Origin: a bacterium 336/3
Lineage (GTDB): Bacteria > Bacteroidota > Bacteroidia > Cytophagales > Thermonemataceae
Direction: 5' to 3'
DNA length: 64,000 bases
NCBI GenBank assembly: GCA_001281695.1
Contig: LJIE01000001.1
Span: forward strand, 2,308,586 to 2,372,585
Shown here: piece after piece, positions 7,258 through 15,347 of the stretch
Layout of the letters: each line of letters starts with the position of its first letter
How positions within the stretch are numbered: position 1 is the first letter of the stretch
Made by a program: the position numbers and the translations under genes
The notes under the pieces: model-generated
The model's input: the letters and a program-made list of their open reading frames with translations, nothing else
What the model was told of the DNA's origin: nothing
The model's database searches: none

Positions 7258-9144
7258 ATGGAGAAAAGAAATATCATTACTCGCGTTCAATCGCTTAATT
7301 TACAAATCAAACTGCTGATTTTCTTGGGAATTGTCCTTTTGCTCACAGTTGTCAATTACATATTTATTAATATTGAAGAAAATAATTTGGCTAACAGTGC
7401 CTCAGGAGTAGAAGTAGCACAACGCAATGAAATTATTGCTCAAAGGTTTGGATTTTTGGCTTCTACAGTATTTCAAGGAAATGAAGGTTCTAAAAAAGAA
7501 CTGGAAATAGCCATCAATGAATACCAATCTAATATTGATTTACTTGAAAAGGGCGGAACAGTTGATATTTTAAATAAGAAAATAGAAGTAAAACCTATTT
7601 CGGGAAAGCCTCAATCAAAACTCAATGAACTTAAACTACTTTGGAAAACTTACCAAACAAATCTTTTGGCTGTACTTACACAAGCCCAAGAAGTAAGTCA
7701 AATTGATAGTACAGTGGCATCAGGACAAACAACTTATAGTGTAAGACGTGTCCCTAATCAAAATAGAAGACTTTCCATGAATTATGTGCAAGATAATGCC
7801 ATTAGCTTATTTACACAAAATACAGAGCTAGCAGATCTTCTTTGGGAAGAATTCTATACAACAAAAAGAAGAAATGCAACACAAGTAACACTTATTTTCA
7901 TTGGTTACTTAGCTATTTTCTTGTTTGTATATTGGCAGTTTTCAGGAACAGTTGTGCAACCTATCAGACAGATAGCCAAGGCGATACGGAAAATTACACA
8001 AGGAGATTTTTATGTTAAACTACACTTTAAACGAAAAGATGAATTAGGTGTTTTAGCAACAGATATCAACGATTTGGCAGATAGTCTCAAACAGTCTACA
8101 GAGTTTGCAACAGCCATTGGAAATTATCAGTTAGATGTAATTTTAAAACCGAAAAGTGAACAGGATAAATTAGCTTTTGCATTGCTCAATATGAGAGATA
8201 ATCTTAAACGAGTAGATGATGATGGTGAACGAAGAAGCTGGACAAACAACGGTGTAGCTTTATTCAACGATATTTTGCGTACTCAATTTGATAATTTTGA
8301 AGAATTCGCATATCAAATCACTTATAATCTTATCAACTATTTAAAGTTAAATCAATTAGGATTTTATTCTTTATACCAAAAAGAAAATTCTGAAAAAATG
8401 TATCTCAAACGAGATGCTGCCTATGCCTATGACAGACAAAGATTTGAGGAGCATATTTTAGACTTAGATGATGGATTGTTGGCTCAGGCTGTTTTAGAAA
8501 AAGCAAGTATTTACTTAACAGATATTCCAGAAAATTATGTCCAAATTACATCAGGTTTGGGTGAAGCTGTACCACGAAACCTACTGATTGTGCCACTTAT
8601 TAGTGAACAAAAAATTTATGGAGTAATTGAGTTGGCTTCTTTTAGAATGCTCAAAGAATATGAAATTGATTTTATTAAGCGTATCGCAGAAAGCGTGGCA
8701 GCTACAATTGCAACTATTCGTATCAATGAGCAGACTAAAAAACTCCTTTCTAATGCTCAAGAGTATGCTCAAAGAATGCAATCTCAAGAAGAAGAAATGA
8801 GACAAAATGTTGAAGAATTGGCTTCCACACAAGAAGTATTAGAAAAGAGAGAAAAAGAAGCAAGTGAAGCTTATCAAAAGCTTTCAGTGGAATATGAGAA
8901 AAAAGTAGGAGAGATGGCAAGACAAGAAAGAATGCTTAATGAGCAAAAAAGTCAATTACAATCTGCATTAGATCTTGCTTATGATGCTCAAAGCAAGCTT
9001 GAACGCCAATATGAAGAAGTAAGAGGGGCTTTAGAAAAACTTAAAAATAAAGAAGCTTCCATGTCATTTGCTATTCAAGAAAAAGATAAAGAAATCATTA
9101 CTTTACGTAAAACAGTTGAGGAATTGAGAAATAATCAAGGATAA
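7258..9144 (+). CDS. Membrane sensor with HAMP, GAF and long C-terminal coiled coil; no output enzyme
   Basis: The ATG at 7258 gives 628 residues; the earlier TTG at 7237 is unlikely. Membrane helix 1 is at about 19-39, a periplasmic sensing region of about 170 residues follows, then helix 2 at about 209-228, a HAMP linker at 229-282 (PIRQIAKAIRKI, RKDELGVLATDIN), a GAF domain at about 335-490 and a charged coiled coil to the end. There is no histidine kinase, cyclase, phosphatase or methyl-accepting signature after the GAF domain. The coiled coil may bind a partner protein. It is monocistronic and ends in a strong terminator. The domain calls are good; the signal and the output are unknown. 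Confidence 0.85.
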   Translation: MEKRNIITRVQSLNLQIKLLIFLGIVLLLTVVNYIFINIEENNLANSASGVEVAQRNEIIAQRFGFLASTVFQGNEGSKKELEIAINEYQSNIDLLEKGGTVDILNKKIEVKPISGKPQSKLNELKLLWKTYQTNLLAVLTQAQEVSQIDSTVASGQTTYSVRRVPNQNRRLSMNYVQDNAISLFTQNTELADLLWEEFYTTKRRNATQVTLIFIGYLAIFLFVYWQFSGTVVQPIRQIAKAIRKITQGDFYVKLHFKRKDELGVLATDINDLADSLKQSTEFATAIGNYQLDVILKPKSEQDKLAFALLNMRDNLKRVDDDGERRSWTNNGVALFNDILRTQFDNFEEFAYQITYNLINYLKLNQLGFYSLYQKENSEKMYLKRDAAYAYDRQRFEEHILDLDDGLLAQAVLEKASIYLTDIPENYVQITSGLGEAVPRNLLIVPLISEQKIYGVIELASFRMLKEYEIDFIKRIAESVAATIATIRINEQTKKLLSNAQEYAQRMQSQEEEMRQNVEELASTQEVLEKREKEASEAYQKLSVEYEKKVGEMARQERMLNEQKSQLQSALDLAYDAQSKLERQYEEVRGALEKLKNKEASMSFAIQEKDKEIITLRKTVEELRNNQG

Positions 9145-9171
9145 AAAAGGAGGCATTCGCCTCCTTTTTGT
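9143..9171. terminator. Bidirectional intrinsic terminator
   Basis: Hairpin GGAGGC/GCCTCC (9149-9154 with 9159-9164, loop ATTC) flanked by an A run and a T run. It lies between the converging HAMP-GAF and LD-carboxypeptidase genes and can serve both. Confidence 0.85.
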
Positions 9172-10074
9172 TTAATAACAACCAAATTTTAAAGAGACTG
9201 TGTGTTCAGAAATTTCCAAGAATGCTTCTGAACCATAAATAAGAGGATAATTTTGAGATTCATGTCCACACGGAAAGCCAAAACAAATAGGGTAATGATA
9301 TTTTCCAACCAAATCTAAAATAATTTCTTCAGTATTTTTATCAAAAGGAGGGTCTTCAACTCTGATTCTTGAAATATCTCCAATCAGCAAACCAGCTAAG
9401 TTTTTTAGTTTACCAGCCCTATCTAAATGCCTCATCATTCGATCTATATTGTAGAGAGGTTCATGAACATCTTCTAAAAACAAAATTTTTCCTTCTGTAT
9501 CAAAATCTGTTGAAGTACCAATTTGGTTATGTAAAAGAGCAATATTCCCACCTATAAGTGTTCCTTGAGCTTTTCCTAACTGATTGAAAGTGTGTGGAAT
9601 GACTGCATAATGAACAGCTTCACCCACCAAGATACTTTTTAAATATTTTCTACTTTCTTGTGAAATATCTTCAATACCCTTGAGCATAGGAGCATGTAAA
9701 CTTGCCACTTGTATTTTTTGTAAAGCACAATGTAAAACAGTTACATCACTATATCCAACAATCCATTTAGGTTTTTGGAAAAACTTAGTAAAATCCACAT
9801 CATCAATAAATTGTACAACACCATAACCCCCTCTAGCACAGATAATAGCATCTATAGAATCATCATTGATAAAACGTTGTAAATCTGATAAACGCTGTTT
9901 AGGAGTTCCCGCAAACTGATAATTTTCAGCAAATATATGTTCGCCCAATATCACTTCAAAGCCCCAATCTTTGAGTAACTTAATACCATATTCAATTCTA
10001 TGAGGTTCAACTACAGATGCAGGCGAAATAACACCTATTTTACTGCCTTTGGATAAAGGAGGAGGAAAAAGCAT
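9172..10074 (-). CDS. ldcA: LD-carboxypeptidase (peptidase family S66)
   Basis: Removes the terminal D-alanine from tetrapeptide stems during cell-wall recycling. The 300-residue length is normal for the family. The nucleophile is Ser109 in VGYSDVT, and the conserved Glu (FLEDVHEPLYNIDRM) and His (GFPCGHESQNYPL) blocks are present, as is the N-terminal GVISPAS. No signal peptide is seen, so it should act in the cytoplasm. It ends in a shared terminator and is preceded by a small secreted-protein gene with a 21-base gap, suggesting one transcript. The gene symbol is by family; some S66 proteins are instead microcin-immunity MccF types. Confidence 0.88.
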   Translation of the reverse strand: MLFPPPLSKGSKIGVISPASVVEPHRIEYGIKLLKDWGFEVILGEHIFAENYQFAGTPKQRLSDLQRFINDDSIDAIICARGGYGVVQFIDDVDFTKFFQKPKWIVGYSDVTVLHCALQKIQVASLHAPMLKGIEDISQESRKYLKSILVGEAVHYAVIPHTFNQLGKAQGTLIGGNIALLHNQIGTSTDFDTEGKILFLEDVHEPLYNIDRMMRHLDRAGKLKNLAGLLIGDISRIRVEDPPFDKNTEEIILDLVGKYHYPICFGFPCGHESQNYPLIYGSEAFLEISEHTVSLKFGCY

Positions 10075-10095
10075 AAATAATTATTTAAAATATTA

Positions 10096-10476
10096 TTATT
10101 CCCATTTTAAAACTACAATATTTCCAACATTGGCTAAAGGCTTGGTTACTCCATTTTCTACTTTGGTAGAATAGTATTTGTTTACTTTTACAGTAATCTC
10201 ATTGCCTTGATGACTGGATATAATGCCATCGCCTAATTCCATAGTGCCTTGCCCAGATACTTTAGGTCCAAAGGTATCTGACAAATTAAATTTTTTAATG
10301 ATTTTAACAGTTTTTCCTTTTAACGAGCTTTTGGTATAAGGAACAGTCAATTTTGCAGTTAGCGATTGCATACTAAGGCTTGTAATTTTACCTTCTACTG
10401 AATTATTAGTTCCTTCTTGAGCATAGGCATTCATAAAAACGAAGCTCATTATGAATATTAAAATTAATTTTTTCAT
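10096..10476 (-). CDS. Small secreted protein of unknown function
   Basis: The ATG at 10476 gives 126 residues with a standard signal peptide (MKKLILIFIMSFVFMNAYAQ); the longer frame from 10488 only adds four residues. The mature part is beta-rich and repetitive in pattern (KLTVPYTKSSLKGKTVKIIK, GQGTMELGDGIISSH, NEITVKVNKYYSTKVENG). No named domain is recognised. It is likely periplasmic or outer-membrane associated, and shares a transcript with ldcA downstream. Confidence 0.6.
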   Translation of the reverse strand: MKKLILIFIMSFVFMNAYAQEGTNNSVEGKITSLSMQSLTAKLTVPYTKSSLKGKTVKIIKKFNLSDTFGPKVSGQGTMELGDGIISSHQGNEITVKVNKYYSTKVENGVTKPLANVGNIVVLKWE

Positions 10477-10659
10477 AGAACAAATCATTTAAAATGTAGT
10501 CTAATAAATAAAGAAACATGGAATAAAACAAACATAACCTTTCTTAAATCCAAAAAACAAAAGAATTTGATGTGTAATGTGTAAATTAATAGCCTTATTC
10601 TAAACTTTTTAGGTCTTTTCTATGTATTTTTGATAGAGTTACTATTTTACTTTACATCT

Positions 10660-11196
10660 ATGAAAATTTTAGGACAATACTTTCCTTCGTTTAAAACCAA
10701 ACAAAACGAAAAAATATATTTTAGAAAACTTACAGAAGCTGATATAATTCCTCTGGTAGAATTTTACTATCACCTTTCCCAAGAAACAAGATATTTGAGA
10801 TTCCAAATGATAACAGACGGAATACCAGAGAATAAAGTCTATGAATATGCTGAAAAGCTCTGTAAATTAGAAAACAAAGGTTTGGCAATTGTAGCTTACA
10901 CTCATGAGGATGGTATCGAATCGTTTGCAGGGATAGCTCGTTATATGCAAGATGATGAAGCAGACTCACAAGCTGAATTTGCGATTGTTTTACAAGACAG
11001 TTTTCAAGGAAAAGGAATAGGCAGATATTTGTTACAACTCCTTTTTGAAGAAGCTAAACGTTATGGACTTTTTAAATTGTATGGTACAATGCTTTATTCC
11101 AATACAGGTATTATTGAACTTATTAAAAAAGTAGCCCCTGATAAGCATCATTTTACCCATTCAGAAGGACAAATGGAGGTAGAAATAATTTTGTAA
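10660..11196 (+). CDS. GNAT-family N-acetyltransferase
   Basis: The ATG at 10660 gives 178 residues; the TTG at 10630 is discarded because the added residues are not part of the fold. GNAT features are the opening YFRKLTEADIIPLVEFYYHL, the central strand AEFAIVLQDSFQGKGIGRYLL carrying the acetyl-CoA loop (Q-x-x-G-x-G), and LFEEAKRYGLFKLYGTML. The sequence resembles the stand-alone acetyltransferase domains related to the protein-lysine acetyltransferase Pat, but the substrate cannot be inferred. Its stop codon overlaps the promoter of the next gene. Confidence 0.8.
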   Translation: MKILGQYFPSFKTKQNEKIYFRKLTEADIIPLVEFYYHLSQETRYLRFQMITDGIPENKVYEYAEKLCKLENKGLAIVAYTHEDGIESFAGIARYMQDDEADSQAEFAIVLQDSFQGKGIGRYLLQLLFEEAKRYGLFKLYGTMLYSNTGIIELIKKVAPDKHHFTHSEGQMEVEIIL

Positions 11197-11220
11197 AAAA
11201 GAAAATTATTTCTACCTTTG
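11191..11220 (+). promoter_or_regulatory. Bacteroidota-type promoter for the heptad-histidine lipoprotein
   Basis: TTG at 11191-11193 and TACCTTTG at 11213-11220, separated by 19 bases: an exact match to the TTG / TAnnTTTG promoter used by the primary sigma factor of Bacteroidota. The start codon follows 29 bases later. The -33 element overlaps the end of the acetyltransferase gene. Confidence 0.8.
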
Positions 11221-11249
11221 CACCCTGAAAATCAAAACCTTTTAATCAA

Positions 11250-11771
11250 ATGAAAAAAATAGCTGCTGTTATCATTTCTGCTACTTTATTGTATGCTTGT
11301 AACAAACCTAATGAAGAATTGCATAAGCAATTGGTAGACGACCATACTAAAATGGAAACTGAGCATAAAACAATAGAAGATGCTCATACCAAAATGGAAG
11401 AAGAGCACAAAACAATGGTTGAAGGACACCAAAAAGCAACAGAAGGTAAAGCAGACAGCCTTCATAATGCTATCGAAACAAAGCATGATGAAGTTTTAAA
11501 GCAACATGCTGAAATGATGAAAAAACATGAAGATTTAATTGCTAAACATAAAGAATTAGAAGAAAAACATACTAAAGGTGAAATTAAAGACGAAGATTTG
11601 AAAAAAGAGCATGAAGCTATGAAAACTGAACATGAGCAAATGCTTGCTGAACATAAAAAAATGGAAGAAGAGCATGCTCAAATTAAGTCTGAACATGATA
11701 AAATGTTAGCTGAACATACTAAGAAAGAGGATTCGAAGAAAGAAGGAGATAAAAAAGAAGAGAAAAAATAA
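11250..11771 (+). CDS. Lipoprotein with heptad-histidine coiled coil
   Basis: A 173-residue lipoprotein: signal peptide 1-16, lipobox LLYAC with Cys17, then a single predicted helix. Histidines fall exactly seven residues apart in three blocks of six: 25-60, 72-107 and 121-156. Position +3 after most His residues is Met, Leu, Ile or Val (for example M35, I42, M49, M56, L96, L103, M131, M138, I145, M152), so His and the hydrophobic residue occupy the two core positions of a coiled coil. The tail is K/E-rich (KKEGDKKEEKK). No family is recognised. It has its own promoter and terminator. A coiled-coil envelope lipoprotein is a fair inference; pH or metal response is speculation. Confidence 0.8.
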   Translation: MKKIAAVIISATLLYACNKPNEELHKQLVDDHTKMETEHKTIEDAHTKMEEEHKTMVEGHQKATEGKADSLHNAIETKHDEVLKQHAEMMKKHEDLIAKHKELEEKHTKGEIKDEDLKKEHEAMKTEHEQMLAEHKKMEEEHAQIKSEHDKMLAEHTKKEDSKKEGDKKEEKK

Positions 11772-11773
11772 TT

Positions 11774-11802
11774 AAAAAGCCCTGAAAATCAGGGCTTTTT
11801 TT
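11774..11802. terminator. Bidirectional intrinsic terminator
   Basis: Stem AAAAAGCCCTGA (11774-11785) pairs perfectly with 11789-11800, loop AAA, followed by further T residues. It ends the lipoprotein gene and, in the other direction, the GH3 gene. Confidence 0.9.
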
Positions 11803-13318
11803 ATACTATTTTAAATCCTAAAATATCATCTACATACTCTCGGGTGTTTGCCAAACGAGGAACCTTGTGTTGCCCTCCCAGTTTACCCTTCTTTTTGAGC
11901 CAATTATGAAAAGTATCTCTTACAACACTATGAATAATAGGCATTTGTAAGGCAATATCATGATAGCGTTTAGCATCATAATCGGAATTGACTTCTCGGA
12001 GTGTTTTATCTAAAATATGTGTAAACGTTTCTAAATCCAAAGGTTCTTTTTCAAACTCAATGACCCACTCATGTCCACCTTTGTTTGAACCATCAATATA
12101 AATAGGGCAGGCTGTAAAATCTACAATGGTTGCACCAGTTTCATTACAGGCTTTGGCGATGGCTACATCAGCATTTTCCACCATAAGTTCTTCGCCAAAA
12201 GCATTGATAAAATGCTTTGTTCTTCCACTAATTTTAATACGATAAGGATTTTTGGAAGTAAATTTCACTGTATCTCCAATTTTATAACGCCATAATCCTC
12301 CATTTGTAGAGATAATCATGGCATAATTGGTATCTAACTCTACTTCCGAAATAGTTTTTGTTTTAGGATAAGGGTTATCCCATTCATCCATCTCTACAAA
12401 TTCATAAAATACACCATAATCGAGCATTAGGAGCATATCATCTCTTGATAAATCATCTTGCAAACCAAAAAAGCCCTCAGAAGCATTATAAACCTCCATG
12501 TAATCTATGTTTGGAGCAAGCTGATTGAACAAATGTCTGTAAGGTTGGAATGAAACAGCTCCATGAAAAAATGCTTCTAAGTTCTCCCAAACCTCTAAAA
12601 TATGTTTTTTACCCGTAATTTCAAGAACTCTTTGTAAGACTACAATCATCCATGTAGGCACACCCAATAAACTGGTAATATTTTGAGAAACAGTTTCTTT
12701 TGCCATTCTCTCAATTTTATCTTCCCATTTAGAGAGCATAGCAACTTCTAAGCTGGGAGCTCTGAGCTTTTGAGCCCATACAGGTAGTTGTTGTGTTATG
12801 ACTGCCGAAACATCACCATAAAATATACCTTTGGTTTCAGAGCTTTCTTGAAAAGTTCCACCAATTCCCAAACCTTTTCCAAGCATAAATTTGGTGTTTG
12901 GACGATTTTCTATGTATAAGGCAAGTAAATCTTTACCACCTCGAAAATGGCATGTATGCAAAGACTCTCTTGAAACAGGAATAAATTTGCTACGAGCGTC
13001 TGTTGTACCAGAAGATTTTGAAAACCAATGAATGGGCGTATTCCATAAAATATTTTGCTCGCCTTTCATCATTCTACTGATATAAGGTACAAAGTCTTCG
13101 TAAGAGGAAATAGGAACTTTTTTACTGTATTGTTCAAAATTCTTGATACTAGCGTATTCATACTTGTTACCCCATTCGGTATTCTTAGCAGCCTGTATAA
13201 GTGATACAAACTGCCTTTCTTGCACTTTATCTGCATGATTCATAAAATACTGAATACGCTGATAAGGTCTGTGCAAGAAATACTTGATAATGGGTGTTAT
13301 GGGGCTAAGCCAGTTCAT
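11801..13318 (-). CDS. GH3-family adenylate-forming enzyme (acyl-amino acid synthetase-like)
   Basis: With the ATG at 13318 the protein has 505 residues; the longer frame from 13369 is less likely because family members begin near MNWLSPITP. The ATP-binding motif is visible (FSKSSGTTDARSKFIPVS), as are the second motif YNASEGFFGLQDD and the hinge region (GLWRYKIGDTVKFT, then ISGRTKHFINAFGEELMVEN). In plants GH3 enzymes join amino acids to jasmonate or auxin; bacterial members are widespread in Bacteroidota with unknown substrates. It ends a five-gene minus-strand run, about 100 bases after hisB, so it may have its own promoter. Confidence 0.88.
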   Translation of the reverse strand: MNWLSPITPIIKYFLHRPYQRIQYFMNHADKVQERQFVSLIQAAKNTEWGNKYEYASIKNFEQYSKKVPISSYEDFVPYISRMMKGEQNILWNTPIHWFSKSSGTTDARSKFIPVSRESLHTCHFRGGKDLLALYIENRPNTKFMLGKGLGIGGTFQESSETKGIFYGDVSAVITQQLPVWAQKLRAPSLEVAMLSKWEDKIERMAKETVSQNITSLLGVPTWMIVVLQRVLEITGKKHILEVWENLEAFFHGAVSFQPYRHLFNQLAPNIDYMEVYNASEGFFGLQDDLSRDDMLLMLDYGVFYEFVEMDEWDNPYPKTKTISEVELDTNYAMIISTNGGLWRYKIGDTVKFTSKNPYRIKISGRTKHFINAFGEELMVENADVAIAKACNETGATIVDFTACPIYIDGSNKGGHEWVIEFEKEPLDLETFTHILDKTLREVNSDYDAKRYHDIALQMPIIHSVVRDTFHNWLKKKGKLGGQHKVPRLANTREYVDDILGFKIV

Positions 13319-13418
13319 GAGTGCTTCAAATAACGCAATTTTATGTGTAAAAAAACAAATAGACTGCAAAAATACAAATTTTTACAATCTATTTGCAAAT
13401 GTTTGTATTATCTAAATT

Positions 13419-14537
13419 TTATAAAATTCCTTTGGTAGAGGGTAAATCGTTATGCTCAATGGTTATAGCCATCTTTATGGCTTTGGCAAAAGCCTTGAAA
13501 ATACCTTCAATAATATGGTGGTCGTTTGAGCCTGTTGCCTTGATATGCAAATTACACAACGAAGTATCTGAAAACGATTTAAAGAAATGTTCAAACATCT
13601 CTGTGGGCATACCACCTACTTTTTCTCTCTTGAATGGGGCATCCCACACAAAACAAGGTCTTCCCGAAAAATCGAGAGCTGTTTGTGCAAGGGTTTCATC
13701 CATGGGCAACGTAAAATGTCCATAACGAGCAATGCCTCGTTTTTCTCCAAGAGCTTTTTTAAAAGCCTCGCCCAAAGCAAGTCCTGTATCTTCTATGCTA
13801 TGATGCTCATCTATATGTAAATCGCCTTTTACACTAATTTCCAGTCCTATACGGGCATGTTTGGCTATCTGCTCAAGCATGTGGTCAAAAAAGCCAATAC
13901 CAGTATCTAAAATAGGTGAAAAATTGTTATCCAAATCTACACGAACATAAATATCTGTTTCTTTGGTAGTTCTGTGAATTGTACCAACTCTTCCTTGAGC
14001 TTTTTCAATGAATTTTGTTACAACATCCCAATCTGCATTTTGTAAAGCAAGAGCCTTGGTGTGTTTTTCTTCCAAGCTAAAGGTATCATCGTTCAAAAAA
14101 ATACCTCTGATACCCATATTGTAGGCAAGTTCTATGTCTGTAAGCCTATCACCAATGACAAAACATTTGCTATAATCAATATCGTTTTGATTGAGATAAT
14201 GTGTAACCAGACCCGTTCTGGGTTTGCGGGTAGGAGCATTTTCGTGTTCAAAAGATTTATCAATCAATACTTCTTTGAAATAAATACCTTCATTTTCAAG
14301 AATTTCCATCATTTTGTTATGAGGCTCCCAAAAATCAGGTTCAGGAAGAGACTCTGTTCCCAAACCATCCTGATTGGTAACCATGACGAGTTCATAACCT
14401 AAGGTATTTTGTAAATAGTACAAATTACGCAATACTTTCGGTAAAAACGAAAGTTTAGCCAAAGAGTCAATCTGAAAATTATCTTGAGGTTCTACGATAA
14501 TCGTCCCATCTCGGTCTATAAAAAGAATTTTACGCAT
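13419..14537 (-). CDS. hisB: Bifunctional histidinol-phosphatase / imidazoleglycerol-phosphate dehydratase
   Basis: Catalyses two steps of histidine synthesis. The N-terminal half is a HAD phosphatase (FIDRDGT with Asp8 and Asp10, VTNQDG, KPRTGL, IGDRLTDIELA). The C-terminal half, from about residue 180, is the dehydratase with its manganese-binding His clusters (DHMLEQIAKHA, DEHHSIEDTG, FEHFFKSF, SNDHHIIEG). The 372-residue length is normal for the fused form. No other his gene is in the window, so the pathway is dispersed or elsewhere. It lies 24 bases after the FRG gene and is probably co-transcribed with it. Confidence 0.95.
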   Translation of the reverse strand: MRKILFIDRDGTIIVEPQDNFQIDSLAKLSFLPKVLRNLYYLQNTLGYELVMVTNQDGLGTESLPEPDFWEPHNKMMEILENEGIYFKEVLIDKSFEHENAPTRKPRTGLVTHYLNQNDIDYSKCFVIGDRLTDIELAYNMGIRGIFLNDDTFSLEEKHTKALALQNADWDVVTKFIEKAQGRVGTIHRTTKETDIYVRVDLDNNFSPILDTGIGFFDHMLEQIAKHARIGLEISVKGDLHIDEHHSIEDTGLALGEAFKKALGEKRGIARYGHFTLPMDETLAQTALDFSGRPCFVWDAPFKREKVGGMPTEMFEHFFKSFSDTSLCNLHIKATGSNDHHIIEGIFKAFAKAIKMAITIEHNDLPSTKGIL

Positions 14538-14561
14538 AAATAAGTTTATAAAAGCTGATTG

Positions 14562-15326
14562 TTAAGATTTTATAATGGTATTTCTTTTATGAGTAGTATT
14601 CAACTCAAATTTTAATTTTGCAGTTAAACCTCCTAAGTCAGGATATATAAACTCCTGATGAATACCTACATAATATAATTCATTCAAAATATCTTTCTTC
14701 TTATCTGCATCAATAGTTATTTTAACAAAAGTGAAAGCATCTGATAAATTATATTTTTGTTCATTTAAGGGAATAAAAACATTATTTTTTTCTGGAAAAT
14801 CATGAATTGTAAAACAACCAGACTGATTAGTAATTCGAGAATCTATATGATTTGGAAAAATGATGTGTTCATGATTACTGTCTAAGTCTATCCTTCTTGA
14901 TATCCAAGTGCTTTCTTCAAGACAGTTATTTAATGATGGAATTCCATATAACCATACATTTGCATTCTTATCATTATAATGATTTTCAACAGCAAAAAAT
15001 AAAGCAACCAGAGCATTTGTTGTCCAATCAAGTAGTCTTGTAGGTAATCCATAATGTTGTGCTATAGCAAGCCACTCCAATTCATTGGAAGGAGAATATT
15101 TTAAATATGGAATAGCTTGCTTTTTAAATTGTGTCATTATATATTTTTCAACATCATTCCAATCCCTAAATGAATCTTTAATATTAATTCTAAACAAACT
15201 GGGAGTTAATTCATATGTTTCATCACTATGTCCACGAAATAACCATTGAGAAATATCTCTGTGTTCTTGATTAACTATAAAATCAATATATTGACTTAAA
15301 GAGTTGATGCTATGTGTTGAAATCAT
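14562..15326 (-). CDS. FRG-domain protein
   Basis: A 254-residue soluble protein with the FRG domain signature: WLFRGHSDETYELTPSLFR at about 28-46 and AQHYGLPTRLLDWTTNALVALFFA at about 88-111. FRG domains are named after the conserved FRG motif and occur in proteins of defence and toxin-like loci as well as alone; the biochemical activity is not established. The rest has no recognised motif. It sits between metG and hisB with gaps of 21 and 24 bases, so it appears to be expressed with housekeeping genes, which argues against a tightly repressed toxin. Confidence 0.85.
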   Translation of the reverse strand: MISTHSINSLSQYIDFIVNQEHRDISQWLFRGHSDETYELTPSLFRINIKDSFRDWNDVEKYIMTQFKKQAIPYLKYSPSNELEWLAIAQHYGLPTRLLDWTTNALVALFFAVENHYNDKNANVWLYGIPSLNNCLEESTWISRRIDLDSNHEHIIFPNHIDSRITNQSGCFTIHDFPEKNNVFIPLNEQKYNLSDAFTFVKITIDADKKKDILNELYYVGIHQEFIYPDLGGLTAKLKFELNTTHKRNTIIKS

Positions 15327-15347
15327 AATTTTATAAAAAAATATCTT

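Noticed and set aside
14061-14402. 113-codon plus-strand frame opposite hisB
   Set aside because: Antisense shadow of the HAD phosphatase half of hisB.
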